Below, piece by piece: positions 35,051 to 47,900 of a stretch of 64,000 bases of DNA. Location of the stretch: contig JANVFP010000016.1 in the NCBI GenBank assembly GCA_027919835.1, forward strand, positions 1,116,001-1,180,000, read 5' to 3'. The notes below the pieces were generated by a model, which ran no database searches, was not told the DNA's origin, and worked only from the letters and a program-made list of their open reading frames with translations. Every line of letters starts with the position of its first letter. The first letter of the stretch is position 1. Source of the stretch: Lentinula raphanica (taxonomy: Eukaryota > Basidiomycota > Agaricomycetes > Agaricales > Omphalotaceae). Both the position numbers and the translations under genes were made by a program.

Positions 35051-36122
35051 TGATGAGTATTTGTGTATAGGAACAAGCTTTCGAAAGAAATCGAAGTTCA
35101 GCCGATTTCTCTCGATGTCGGAAATTTGACGTACTGGAGAACGATATGTGTGAACCAGCACTTTTTTGAGTGTTCAGAGAATACGATTTTGAAGATGATC
35201 TATAACTAGTTGAAGGAGAGTAATTATTCGTATATGACTCGAAGAATGAGTAAAACGAGAATACAACTCACCGAACCAGCGTCAAAGGAGGGGGAAATCC
35301 TGGAATATCTTGATGATTCAGAAATCGACGTGCATTTTATCTTGTGGGCTTTGTTTGTTTGCACACATTCAAGCGAGTTGACATGGAGACCCACGGGCCA
35401 CTGCCACTGCCACCTACTGCCACCCAGTGAGATCTGGATCAATGATCACAGGAAAACGCAGGCCCAACACTGACAGGGCCGATCGCGCCTGAAGGAGATG
35501 AAGCGTGATACGTCGGGCAGGTACATAAGGGTACATAATAGTACTAAGGTCAACGCTGGTCAACGACGGCAAAACCATGCGACAAGCGGAACTGAAGTAA
35601 GACTCTGAATTTCTGGGAAGATAGTCGTACAACCTACTCGAGAGGCGGGTTTCATGCAATCGTGCATCCACTTGATATTCTGGCATGGGCTATACTTTCC
35701 TTCACGAGCCTTAGGCCCTTAGCCGGGCTCATGGAGGCTCATGGGCATTCTCCCTGGTGGTGAGAGGATCCGGTGTTCGCCAATGAGAAGGATACGCCAC
35801 CGCGGCGACTGCCTTTGCGCAGGACGACGGAAGGCGACGGAAGGGTGAATTGCCGCGCGTATTATTGCGTTGCACCAGACTCCAGAGGACGCAGTGTTAG
35901 AAAATTTGAGAGCGATTGAAACACCGTATCCAAAATAGTGCACTACCTAGAGGCTGGCTCTGGGCTGGTTATGGCTGGTTATGGAGCTTTATTAATGGAG
36001 TATGTAGGTTGAAGAAACAAAAATTGAAGAGAGCGATCAGCTGACAGTGAGAATATGGCGCGTACCACTGGCACTTAGAAAGTGGAGTACTTCACAAAAG
36101 CTTCTTCCTTCAATTATACCCA
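35051..36122. other. divergent intergenic region
   Basis: Between divergent secreted-orphan and APC/C-activator genes. About 35400-35425 has four CTGCCAC-like words in tandem. Frames here are poor; no gene called. Confidence 0.45.
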
Positions 36123-37925
36123 ATGTCATCCTTGAAAAACTCGCAATTCGGTAAACGTCTACGCGCTTTACGTGGAACTGGCGATGAGAACTCTCCTTCC
36201 CGAAAACGACGGCGCCTCAACCTCAATCCGTCATCACCCCCGACATCTCCCAAAAAGAAATCAAAGGCATTGTCGACGGCCGTACTGGACGTAACCAATA
36301 CGCCTACTAAACGTCGCAAAACACGCTGCAGTACTTTGGGCGAAGACAGATTCGTTCTTTCTCGGGACCACAGCGATTTATGGGCATCATACAGTTTGGA
36401 TGAGCAGGTTCATCATCCTTCCCCATCAGTGAAGCCAACAGTCCGTCGCTGGTCTCTACCGAATCCTATCAAAGGTGTGTCAGGCTGTTGGTCTGTCATG
36501 TTAGTTTCTGAGCTAATCTATACTGTTAGAACGAGCCGACGAGCTTTTTAAATCTGTACTTCGCTCCGCGAGTTCACCCATCGCCTCCCATCCACTGTCA
36601 CGAACATCTCAGTCCGAAAACTCACCTAGTCGACTTGACAATCCCACAGCCGGCTCATATCATGTCAGTCCATTACATCAAGAGACACGTACGCTGATGA
36701 ACCAACCGAGTCCCGATATTCGCCAAGTGTTGGAATATCCTATTCGCGTTCTGGATGCCCCAGGTCTCTCGCATGACTTTTACACCAATCTTATCGATTG
36801 GTCTCCTTCTGGTGCTTTGGCTGTGGGTTTGGAACAACACGTGTATCTTTGGCTGGGTGATAGGTATCCTGGTGGTGCGAGATTGTGCAGCGTCAGAGAT
36901 TCAGACGATGAGTATACAGCCTTGGCATGGGCAAAGATTGTGTGTATTCATTGCCCCTTTGTCTCTTGAGTATTCTGGCTAACATAGTCTTCAAAGGGTT
37001 CTACTCTCGCAACCGGTACCGGTGAAGGCCACTTGGAAATTTACGACGCGTCCACATTTCGTTTGTTACGAAGATACAAACATGCCCATTCCAACCGTAT
37101 CGGCACCCTTTCCTGGACTTCGGATACTCTTACTACAGGCTCTCGAGATCGTACCGTCAAACACTGGGATTTTCGTGATCCAACCTCGAAACCACTCAAG
37201 TCGTTCAATGCTCACACCCAGGAAGTTTGCGGCGTCAAGTGGAGCGGCGATGGTGGGATGCACTCCTCGATGTTGGCGACTGGTGGGAACGATAACAGGA
37301 TGTTTATCTGGGATCTTCGGGGCTCCACACGAGATTCCACTTCGAGCGCGAGTTCTAGTCGGACCTTGATGGTTGGCAAGGACGGAACGATAGAAATCAC
37401 TCCTGTCTATCGATTTCGCCAGCACAAAGCGGCGGTCAAAGGTCTTGCGTGGAACCCTCATGCGAAGAATGTATTGGCCTCCGGTGCAGGACAACAAGAC
37501 GCATGCATCCGGCTGTGGAATACAGCGACCGGGACGATGATCAATGAGATTCGGACAGGAAGTCAGGTAAGAGAAGTGCTTCTACCGCTGGTGCTGAGTA
37601 CTAACTTACGGCGTCTTCGAAAACCCCGCAGGTATGCAATTTACTGTGGTCGACCAATACGTATGAGCTGGTCTCCACGCACGGATACTCCACTCAGACT
37701 GTGCCGAACCTGATACGCATCTGGAAGTATCCGTCCATGAGCCTGGTTACCTCTCTTGCTGGCCATACGGATTGTGTTCAACACGCCACGTTGAACCCTC
37801 AAGGAGATACTATCGTCACTGGGGCTGGCGACGAAACATTGCGATTTTGGAATATCTTCCCTGGAAAAGGACACACCACTAAGAGCGGAGATAGTATGCT
37901 GGATTATGGCAAGTTGATACGGTGA
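36123..37925 (+). CDS. Cdc20/Cdh1-family WD40 activator of the APC/C
   Basis: Activates the anaphase-promoting complex and selects substrates with D-box or KEN-box. Exons 36123-36474, 36530-36939, 36997-37566, 37632-37925; 541 residues. Seven-bladed WD40 propeller: blades carry DFYTNLIDWSPSGALAVG, GTGEGHLEIYDAS, LTTGSRDRTVKHWDFRD, VCGVKWSGDGG, LATGGNDNRMFIWDLRG, LASGAGQQDACIRLWNT, VSTHGYSTQTVPNLIRIWKY and VTGAGDETLRFWNIFPG, the last two being family signatures. The C-terminus is LIR, the IR tail that docks on APC3. The N-terminal C-box-like sequence is DRFVLSRD rather than DR(F/Y)IPxR, and the N-terminus is basic and rich in SP sites, possible CDK targets. Closer to Cdh1 than Cdc20, but the odd C-box also allows a meiosis-type (Ama1/Mfr1) activator. 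Confidence 0.88.
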
Positions 37926-38185
37926 CGATTCATTACTACTATGACACTGCTATGGAACTCTTTTGCCTTACTTTTACGACCAACTATATTTATGTTTTTT
38001 TCTAGTGCATAATGATACAGTACATATTCTTCTTTCTGTCACTAAACTATTGTTGCTTCAGTATAATCATGCAAGGATACTGCTATTGATAGGTTCATAA
38101 AGCAAAACCGCCAATGTACATTTGATTCAAAGAATTGGCCATCTTTGAGTGCGATTGACCACGATATACTCAACATGAATAGAGC
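37926..38185. other. convergent intergenic gap
   Basis: 260-bp AT-rich 3' flanks of the APC/C activator and the MFS transporter. Nothing recognised. Confidence 0.45.
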
Positions 38186-40957
38186 TTATATCATAAACAC
38201 ATATCTCGGATCCCTATCGTTCATTTCATCCACCGCAGGTAAAGCAGCTTTCTCATCATCTGACATTTCACTAAGACACCGAGCGTTGCGTTTGTTGAGC
38301 CAAGAAAGGCGGACTCGTAGAGCAAGAGCCATGAGCATGGATAAGAAAATGCAACTAAGAGAAAGTAAGATCGATCAAGTGCTTGCAAGCAGACTTTCTG
38401 TGCGAATAACTCACCCGGCGGCTATCGCATGCCCTTTCACATAGTCGTCCTCTGGATCGAAATATATCTGCGGAGAAGCACTGTCCCGAAGAGTTTGTTC
38501 TAAATCCGAAACTTGGGGCAGCAACTACCACTCACATAGAAACCGTATTCGAAATAGACACGATGAACGCAGTCCCTACTCCCCTTTTAGACGTAGGAGA
38601 AAATGCATTTGCTGCCCAGCTCCTGCCAAGAAGTATTGTCATACCAGATTGAGAAAGTTCCTCATATGACGCTGAGGATATCACCCACTTACATCACCAG
38701 CGGGAACAGACTATACAAACCTCCGACGACCAAGAACAAGGCAAAATACGCAGCGCCGACGTTCCTTCGTGCAGAGGTGGCCAGTATGATGTAGCCAATG
38801 AACGAAACCATGCAGGAGACAACAATATGCCATCCTCTTTCGCGAGTCTTGTCGCTATGCCAGCCTTGAAGGACGACCACGCCCCATCCAACGACGTAGG
38901 GCGCTACGGTTAACCCTTGAGCGTTGATTGCGGTAAAGCCAAGTTCGTTGATGAGCTAGAAAAAGACGCTTGAGTTTTGGGCATGATAAAATGAGGATGG
39001 TTCAACAGTAGGTAGAAAATACGAGATAGTGGCCACTCCGACATTGACTGAAACAAAAAAAATCCTGAGCTTCCCTTGCTGGTATTTTCAAAACACGATA
39101 AGATAACTCACAGCTAGCGTAGATCGACATGAACATCCACGCGTTGGGATCGACCACGACTGCCTTCAAACCTTGCCACCCGGTCATTCCGCCATGTGAT
39201 TGAGGTTTGTGATCGCGATTGACACGAGCTTGAGCGATAGCCTTCTCGCGCGGGGTGAAGAAGTTGGCACAAAAAGGGAAAGACGGGAGGAAGAAGAGCG
39301 TCACGAAGGCCATGATGATAGTAGGAATGGCCTCAACCTGAGCGAGGGTTAAATGCGAGGAAGTACGACAGTACGAGGGCACTATTACGCACCAGATAGA
39401 GAAATTGCCAACTTCGAGTGAGACGACATAGAATGTGAGTTTTCAAAATCCAAGTTTGTGGCATATAGCATTACCCTTCTAAAAGAGGAGTTTGCGCTCG
39501 GACGAGACCGAACGCAAGAAGACCCTGTTCGAGTTTGAATAGTTATCAGTACTCGGAAGGCAACAAACTAGTGATTGCCTGAACTCACACCAACAGCACC
39601 AGAATAAGTTGCTGTCATGCATAGACTTTATATTCCAGTGATGAATTTCGCACTTCAAAATCGTACAGCTCCGAACAGACCTTATCCGCATGGCAAGTTC
39701 ATGTCTACCTAGATCATCAGTTCTAACCAACATCGGAGCTTGAGAACAAGACTAACCGTTTGTACCAAAAGGATAAGTAGTATATCACTCCAGCATAGAA
39801 GCCTGCTTCTCCTATCCCCAACAAAACCCTGGCATCCGCCGGAGGCATTCACCAAACGATCGTAACAAGTATGATAGCACTTACCGTAAGACGAGCAGAG
39901 CTGCATACCCTTTCGCGTATACGATCGAGAGGGAAGACAAGCCCCAGAAGGTCAAAGAGATGAAAAAGCTAGAAACTGTTTAATTGCCAGATATTCTCTG
40001 CTTTCGAAATCTAGAGCGACATACAACCGATTGGCACCAATGTGTCGCTGCAGGACTAAGACGGTGTGAGCTGTGTATACAGAACCAGTATTGATATTGC
40101 CAGGGAGTGTTCACCATTGGCTGGTATTTCCAAAAGACCTAAAAAGAACAGTTAGTATTGATGGTACATCAAACATCGATCGCAATTCACAATATCCAAC
40201 GTAGAAGATACTCAACGCAAGCGTCCACTTATTGTTATCAGTGATACCCTGAAAGGCTTGCTATAAATCCCAAAGCCTCCAGTTCATGAGGTACGGCAAC
40301 AAACAAAGTTCTCGTTGAAAGCCGGAATGATGTGTGCATTGCCACTACGGTTGTTTCGTAGAGTCGGGTCATTCAACTAGTAGAGTTCAAGCAGCTCACA
40401 TGTTCGTCCGGTCTTCCGAAATCATCAGAATATTCAGTTTCATGACCTACATTGAGCGAATACGTCCAAGGCAGTCAATGGTTTATTCACCGAATTGATT
40501 GACTATGAGAATGAGATTGCGATCGCCGATGAGCACCGTATAGCATCGTGTTGACGATATAACACCGCTCACAGAGGAAGCTGAGATCATGTTCAATACA
40601 AGAGATGAATACGAGGATGAACAAATATACCTGCAGATAATCAACGGAAGAACTCTGTTGTCGATCATTCTTTTGATCTTAGCCTAGAGCGCCGTTCAGT
40701 GGTATAAATGGCAGCAAGGTCTGTTATAAATCTACATCTTCTTCATGAGTATATACCACATTCCCTGCGTCCAGATTCACAGCTTTGGCATAGTTAGAGT
40801 CTGGTGATGAGAAGAATTCGAAGAGATTGCGTTTCTTCGGTCTCGCCCCAATCTCATTCTGATGAGCGACGCCGATTTGATTCCAGGATTCAGAGGCGTT
40901 TGAGATATGCTTTTCTACGTCGAGGCCTAGGTTTGGGGTTTGGGAGAGTGCATTCAT
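38186..40957 (-). CDS. MFS transporter, allantoate/nicotinate permease type
   Basis: Major facilitator superfamily anion:cation symporter of the Dal5/Tna1 group, plasma membrane. Highly intron-rich, more than a dozen exons. Recognisable segments in order: NRVLPLIIC near the first helix, GITDNNKWTLALSIFYVGYCLLEIPANV, ISLTFWGLSSLSIVYAKGYAALLVLR, VLLGIGEAGFYAGVIYYLSFWYKR, GGLLAFGLVRAQTPLLEGW, AIPTIIMAFVTLFFLPSFPF, FTPREKAIAQAR, FNVGVATISYFLPT, LINELGFTAINAQGLTVAPY, GWHSDKTRERGWH and SPTSKRGVGTAFIVSISN. The last exon ends RYVFMI before the stop. The exons around the first helix (about 40440-40680) are hard to join: several frames are open there. The rest joins cleanly, so the gene looks functional. 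Convergent with the APC/C activator. The substrate is unknown: a small organic acid or vitamin is likely by family. Confidence 0.8.
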
Positions 40958-41330
40958 GGTGTTCAGGAAAGGTGTGTGAAGGACATCGATTTCAAGCTTA
41001 TCAACAACTGTGGTGTGGTGCTGTATAGTCAGCGGAACGAACGAAGGAGAAGCATTATGCCTGATCCTTCAATTGCCTTGAGGGAGAAGACGTTGTACAT
41101 TGTGGTCACAAGTTCGAAGTATTGGAGAATAGTGAACGCTGAAGTCAAGCATGCTTGAGAAGACAAGGCCAAAAAGAGCCACAGTCAAAGCTGTGCTGAT
41201 TCTCGGGCCGTGGGCTTTGTACTTGTTTGTGCACTATTGTATTTTCTGACAACCATCAGTAGGCGAATTCGGGAGCCTCATTGCCTCCACTCACACCTTT
41301 CTCCTCTCTATATCTCTCAGTTCATTAAAA
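40958..41330. other. divergent promoter region
   Basis: Between the MFS gene and the next plus-strand gene. No RNA gene, repeat or convincing frame. Confidence 0.4.
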
Positions 41331-42879
41331 ATGGGAAAATGGTACGTTCTTCACGCCAATGGTCTAGCATATATAACCTAGTAAACTCTTAGGACAACTG
41401 GCTATTGCGAAGATGTACTGAGCTCTAAAATCAAAAGCCTTGTGTATGTGGGTGAATTTCATGTTTTCAATCAAGTTCTAACGAAGATCTCGCATATAAA
41501 TTGACTCCACGTGGTCTACTTCCTTTACTCTCGCAGCTCTGGGGCGATCAAAAGATACAGGTTGGAGAAATTCGAACCGGAGATCAATTTCGAGAGGTTT
41601 GCGGAGGAGCTAGATGTTGGGGATTCTTTCACGACCTCGTTGTTCGATGTATTGGTCAAGGTGCGGCGTTTGACGGAACTTGCGACCTTGGACTTGTGCT
41701 CAAAGACCCAATTAGGAGCTCGCAGACAGGCAATCTCGTTCAAATGCGCACGACCGTCAACTCATCGCAGAGCGAACAGCAAGGAGTCTACGAACAATAA
41801 CCTCCTCCAACAGAGTCTATTCCTCTCATCGTTCTGCCGGGCGCAGCAGGTCTCATATCGGAGCGTACTTCGGCGCTCCTCCAGAAGAGATAGACCTGGA
41901 CGAAGAGGATGAACTTCATACCCTTCTTGAGGAGTCAACTTCCCGCCGACAGCATGATGCGATCATCGATACCACAGGAATCACCACTGTACTGCCATCC
42001 TATGCCATCAGGTCTTCAAGTCCAGCGCCCATCACCTCGACGGATGAAGTATCTACTCGTGCACGTCCATGGATCCCTCCGCGGTCGTATCTTAACTCTT
42101 CCTCCAGTCTTACTCGATCATCCTCCCTCCGTCGTCCTACCAGGTCCAGGACGGTGGATTTCAACGATTTCACCTCTCGAAGGCGATCTACTACCCGTAG
42201 CAATAATGAGTCGACTATCAGTGCTGGTAGTACCGTGCTTCCCAGTACCTGGGCCGTATCTGACTCACGGGAGAGAGACACTCACCCATGGCCTTCGAGT
42301 GGATCCACGCGCAGATTTTTCAGTCTGAGGGCACGGAGACCAGAGCACGAATTGAACCTTTGGAGTGATATTCCTGACAGTGAGGATGGGTTAACTAGTG
42401 GTGATAATCCTACACCGCTATACATACCCCCTTCCACCAACTCTTCTCGTGAACTCACCTTGCCGCCTACCCCTCCTCCTCCTCGCGGCTATTTGGAAAG
42501 CACTGACACGACGACGGCGACCTCGTCCGAACATACGAACCCTTCGCTCGACAGGCTGCCAAGGTACACTAGAAACAGTCTGAGGCGTTTAGGATACTCC
42601 TTGTCGAGACAACCTTCTCCAACTGACACAGTCCTGCTGTCTCCTGACGAGTATGAAGAAGCTCTAAGGCGTGCACCATCGCCTCCAGAGATGTCCGAGT
42701 ACAGTGTGCGGAACTTTGAATCATCCACATTCGGGCTCACAGCTCGCTCCAACTCTCATATCCCAATCCCAGGGGATGATGGTGGCGTTGGTGAGAGTGA
42801 AGTTGGAGCTACATTCAGCGTGGTCGGGGCTGCAGCATATCCAACTCCGGGATCGCCTGGTTCGACGATCGATAATTGA
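41331..42879 (+). CDS. conserved-looking disordered protein of unknown function, with an 11-nt first coding exon
   Basis: Not recognised. Exons 41331-41341, 41393-41443, 41537-41660 and 41716-42879 give 449 residues; each join uses good sites (GTACGT, GTATGT, GTGCGG donors; TAG, CAG, TAG acceptors) and keeps frame. The 92-nt second intron has an alternative reading: a 35-nt version with a TTCTAAC branch-like site, which would give another peptide (KLTPRGLLPLLSQ) and is less likely. The N-terminal 90 residues look structured (KRYRLEKFEPEINFERFAEELDVGD); the rest is Ser/Thr/Pro/Arg-rich, probably disordered, with LPPTPPPP and RQPSPTD. No signal peptide. Neighbours are a transporter and a retroelement. 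Confidence 0.68.
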
Positions 42880-43202
42880 AGGGATCATATAGATGAAGAT
42901 TTGGAATTGCTCACTATGATCTGTGTTTTTTCTCTAGTCCGGTGAGATGAAGAGTGGTGGTGTACGAGTACGGAGTGTATAGGCGGAAAATATTTTGTAG
43001 CTTCTAGCTTTGCTCTTCTTTCATTCTCATAAAGCTCGTGTGGTTCAATGTTTTCATAGAGCCCTAGTTTATCTTATCATGATCACCTTTGGGCAATCAT
43101 GAAGTTGCAACGCGAGAGAGCGTGAGAGGCGGGTATACGTAGGCTGGAATCAAACTGTGACTAGCCCAATTTTTACTTACGGGTAGCTACCTGTAGCTAC
43201 AG
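42880..43202. other. 3' flank adjoining LTR
   Basis: Non-coding. Just outside the LTR at 43180-43200 is the inverted repeat GTAGCTAC-CT-GTAGCTAC, so the LTR inserted next to or within a small hairpin. Nothing else. Confidence 0.4.
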
Positions 43203-43764
43203 TGTTAGAGTTCGTCGACAAGACCTGTAATAGCTAGGCAGAAATCGTTAGTAACGTTAGTAGATTTCGTAGAAGTAATCAAAGAGATACGTTGCGAATG
43301 GTTCTTACCAAAACTTACCTGAAAGCAGAGCGAATCGGATGCTTCCTATTGAGGACCAGAGCGAATCTGATGGTCGGCGGCTGCTAGAGCGAGTCGATAG
43401 CAAAGTGTTCAGACGAGTGCGACGGCACCGAGAGATGGGTAAGAGTAGAATCAAAGATGATATTCCGTACTCCGAGTATAGTACTTATAGCTAATCAAGC
43501 TTACATGTTCCAGAAGCTTCTACTATATTCTCCTCACTTCCTGAGTATTCTACTATAGTTCTACTGGAACACTAAATCGTAGGTGAGTCGTAAGTAAATC
43601 GTAAATGAATCGTAAGTAATGAAAGGTCATGAAGTCATAATGAAAAGTGGTATGATTGATGGAAACGTACGAGAATTCGTGCATTGACGATGAATATCAA
43701 AGTAAGAGATTCTTGAGAAAAGTGATTAGAAGGTAAGATGAGTTTGAGCTATCGTCCCATAACA
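43203..43764 (-). repeat. LTR of Ty3-type element 1 (3' LTR)
   Basis: 562 bp starting TGTTATGGGACG and ending CTCTAACA on the minus strand: TGTTA and TAACA are the terminal inverted repeats. Directly adjacent, on the internal side, is a polypurine tract. A TATAAGTA box-like sequence is inside (about 43480-43490). The LTR carries several ACTTACGATT-like short repeats (43570-43610). The partner LTR was not found in the window. Confidence 0.8.
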
Positions 43765-43790
43765 TACCCCCCCGAAACTGAACTTATCCT
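43765..43790 (-). other. polypurine tract of element 1
   Basis: Minus-strand AAGGATAAGTTCAGTTTCGG ending in a run of seven G and TA, immediately before the LTR TGTTA. Normal PPT position, primer for plus-strand DNA synthesis. Confidence 0.65.
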
Positions 43791-43791
43791 T

Positions 43792-44704
43792 CTAGTTTTC
43801 GAAAGAGCGCTCGAGATCCAAGAGACAAGATCCACGTCCAGCACATCCGACCGCTTCCTCCTGGGGTAATCCCGAGAAAGGGTCAAACTCCGGGAAGTGC
43901 TGCGAATAGTGAGACTCCGTAGGGTGTAATACAACCGCTTGGGTCGTCGTATCGTCTTGTTCGTATCCGTCGACCTCCATGGATTCGTCAGGTGAATCGC
44001 GAATAAGTCTGGGGTCATAACTGGGAAGTCGGGGATCGTAGGATTCGTCCGTGATCTGAAGTCGCTGTCCATTTCGAGGGATGATGTGATCCTTCAACGC
44101 GCTCCGCCAGTTCCAGCCCGAATAGATGCCTTGAATTTCGAGCTGATGCGCCTCTATCTGACAAGCCGTTGACCAACGAGAAAGATCCTCGAGTAAGTCC
44201 CGAGCCATGTAATAACTGTCGATTACAGTCCTTCTGGGTCCTGGATAAGATAGAGGATTCGTCTTGGTGAAGTTCTCTATGATTCCTCGGATGGGGGGAT
44301 GGGGAAGATCCACCTGTGAATTGGGAAAGAGAGGAAAAGTGCTTCAGACGCTTGACTCGACGAGTCCGCTAATAATTACTCACCCTTCGCAAGGACTCTT
44401 CGGAGACTATAGTCGATTCTGGCCTTCCTTGGTCGGCTCGCTGGATAAGTTCAACCTCCATTACCAACGCTCCCCAAAGGGCTTCGGCCGTCCGACCATT
44501 CAGCACGAATTGAAACTCTCCCGTAACCGGATGAGGGTGAGCTAGCACCAAATCGTTCTCATCCATGGGTCGATATGGGACAACTGCCCTCTCGAAGTTG
44601 GCTCGAGCGATCATCTCGGCTCCCTCGTTTGCAGAAGGCAGTGTAGACGAATCAACTACAGCATTGGAAGCTGGGACAAGAGCGTTCGAAGCGACGATAG
44701 ACAT
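43792..44704 (-). CDS. third ORF of Ty3-type element 1, between pol and PPT
   Basis: Same strand as pol. Exons 44384-44704 and 43792-44313 (70-nt intron, GTGAGT...CACAG) give 280 residues, start MSIVASNALVPASNAVVDSS. The stop is two bases from the polypurine tract, so the gene is inside the element rather than a neighbour. No transmembrane segment, so it is not a classical envelope protein. Features: VLAHPHPVTGEFQFVLNGRT, GIYSGWNWRSALKDHI, PRLPSYDPRLIRD, and many acidic residues near the C-terminus (ESMEVDGYEQDD). No recognised domain. A spliced accessory gene in this place is uncommon in fungal Ty3 elements; nucleic-acid binding or a host-interaction role is a guess. Confidence 0.7.
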
Positions 44705-44933
44705 AGGAGGAACGAAGAGGGGATACCAGATGGATAGAGGAGGATACTGGAGAATGAGGAGAACTTGAGATGAAGGAGGGGTTCTTAAATATGCAATGAA
44801 ATTGTTCTTCGCCCTACTATGAGGTTCTTCTAATTAATTCATTTTTTTGGAAAGATTTTTTCGGAAAAGATGGATGGAAAACGGATTTCGTGGCCTGAGC
44901 TGAGTTCGCCGCGATGAATGGTGACTCTGTCTG

Positions 44934-47900
44934 TTATGCTGTCAAAGTAGTCTGCAACCTGTTGACCTTCCATTCGCGTAAGATATCCGGCGCGTTCCTG
45001 AGCTCGGCCTCAGTCTTCCAATCGTCCTCCTCAGGTGGATACCCAACAAATCTGACTCGATAGATAGGAATTCGTCGTTTCTTGCCATTTCGACCCCTCC
45101 CATACTTAAAGCTTTCGTCTACTATCTTATCAACCTCTACCTCTGGTAGGTCTTCGAAATCCTCTCGGTTCAGTCGCTTGGATGGTCGTTTACCAAATTC
45201 CGCTGGGGACTCCGTATATCGTTCCAAGTGTTCAACGTTTATGATCGGATGAATTTTGTATGAAGTGGGAAGGCGAAGGCGATACGCGACAGGGCTTATT
45301 CTCTCCATTATTTCAAAAGGTCCTTCGTAACGCATCAAAAACTTCTTTCCTAAATTGCGAAATTCCACCTGGTCTACCTCACTCTTTGAGGATCTAATGA
45401 GACGAAGTGTATGCGGGTTGATTAATGCTTTATCTCCTACTTTGAATTCCAGAGGTAGATGTTTTCGATTGTAATATTTCTGTTGAAAGATCTGTCCTAA
45501 ATGCAATGCCTCTCTAGCCTGATCTCGCTCGGCTTTGAATCCTTCTACCATTTCCTTGGCTCGATCATCCTGATAAATTTCCGGGCTAGAATGATGACTT
45601 CCTACTTCCTTGTCATGCACGATACCCCCCCCAACATTCTTGTCCGGAATCACACGCGGAATCCCTGGGAGCGTGTGCCGTAGTCCAGACACTGTTCGTG
45701 GATGATATCCGAATAATAGGTACGCCGGACTGAACCCTGTGGCAGTATGTGGTGTGGTATTATACGCTAAAGCGATGGGATCTAATTTATCTGCCCAGTC
45801 ATCTCTTGTGGGCCCTATGTATGCTCGAAGAATAATTTCCAGCGTTTGGTTCATGATTTCGGTCTGTCCGTCAGCCTGCGGATGATAAGAAGTCGTAAGG
45901 GCTCTCCTCATGTCCATTAACCGGCAAATCTCCTTCCAGAACGTTTCGCGCCATCGCGAGTCTCGGTCGGTGATTACTTGCTTAGGTATCCCGAAACGAC
46001 TGACGACCTGTTGAAAGAATAGCTGCGCTGTTTCCACTTCACCTACTTGAGTTGTAGTGGGAATGAATATTGCATACTTGGTGAGTTTGTCAACTATAAC
46101 CAAGATACTATTGAAGCCTAGAGATGGTGGCAGATCTGAAATAAAGTCCATGGAGACAACCTCGAAAGGCTGGAGCGGAATTGGCACAGACTGCAAGCTA
46201 CCTGATGGTGCGTGCCTTTTTGGCTTTGATTTCTGACATATATCACAACTGTTAACGAACTGTTTGATAGTTCGTGACATCCTTGGCCAATAATACGTTG
46301 AGCTTATCCTGTTGTAAGTCTTGTAGAATCCTCCATGCGCCGCCTCTGTAATAGAATTATGCACTTCGTTCATTATCTCCGCCTGTAGGGTTCTGGGAAC
46401 ACACAGCCTTGAGTTTCCTAAGGCATCCTCGAAATAGATGAGCCCATCATCGGAGAGGTAGTATTGTGGGTTCTCCGGATGGCCTGGGTCCGTCTCCTTT
46501 TGCCTGACTCTGATAACCTGTTCAAAGTGAGGGTCGTTCTGATATTCCTCGATCCACCTTCTTTTCTCTAGTGTATCCCATCCAGACAGTATCGAGTACG
46601 CCTTGAATGAGCGAACTTTGATGACACCGGGCTTGACAATTCCCTCACTGTCTTCTTCAATTTGTAACTCCAACTCTACCTCATCGTCAAATGCGACACC
46701 CTCTTCGGATCGCACGAACGCTGTAGCCACTGTAAGTAACTTTTCTTCGAATCGGTCTCCTAAGTCCTTGACCATGTCTACTAACTTTTCCTCCTTGGCA
46801 GTTTCTCTCATTGCTAGAGACTCAAAGCTATCCTCCTTGGGCCCGTTTTGCATGGGTACTCGACATCGCAGGCGCGAGATGGGGTCCACGTTTGAATGGG
46901 CGCGCCCTGCACGATGTATGATACGAAGGTTCGGGTAAGCGGAGAACACCAAACCCCAAGTCAGAAGTCTCCGATTCACATTCTGAAATGTCCGGGTCCA
47001 GGTGAGCGCGGCATGATCTGTGATAGCAATGATCTTTTCTCCCTCAATGATAGGTTGAAACTTGATAAGAGCTTCCTTCAATGCTAAAGCTTCGCGTTCA
47101 GTAGGTGAATAGTTTCGTTCTGCCGACTGTAGTACGCGTGACCAATAGCTTATTACTCGCTCCACGTAGACGACAGTTTCCTCAAAGTTCGACTCCCAGA
47201 TGCCGTTCGCGGGTATGTCCGAATCCTCTTTCACCAATTCCATAACTAGATTTGGGATAGGTTCTCCGTTCTGATAAGCTTTCTGCAGCTTTTCATAAAT
47301 CTTCGTACCTCTCAAGTCCGATACCTGAATAGGTTGCACCTGTTGTACTATCCCTGCCAATCCATAGTCGCATGCATCAGTGTAGACTCGGTATGGCAAG
47401 CCGGGCATTGGATGTCCCCGGACTGGGGCTTGCGTAAGTACTTCCTTGCATAACTCGAAAGCAAGCTGCTCAGCTTCTCCCCAGTGCCATTTTCGACCCT
47501 TCTTCAACAGCGCGAAGAGTGGCGATGCGATCCAAGCATAGTAAGGCACATATCCGGAGAAATACACCATCATACCAAGAAAGGTTTGAACCTCTTTTAC
47601 GCTCTTCGGAGTCTCCAGTTCTACTATTGCTCTAATCTTCTCCTTATGCGTAGATAGTCCCAACCGTGAAACTTTCTGACCTAACAGTAGAAGAGATTGA
47701 TAGGCGAAATGACACTTTCCAGGAGACAAGGTAAGCTTGGAGTCTTGTATTGCTTGTAAAATCTTATCGACGTGGGCTATGTGCTCTTCAAATGACTTCG
47801 AATAGATAACGATATCGTCAATATATACCAGGGTGAAGATCCAAAGGTACGGCGCTAGAACCTTCTGCATTACGCGTTGAAAAACACTTGGACCGTTCTT

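Noticed and set aside
38186..40957. MFS transporter as a pseudogene
   Set aside because: Frames look broken at first, but splicing many short introns restores a continuous transporter down to its C-terminus; only the joins near the first helix stay uncertain.
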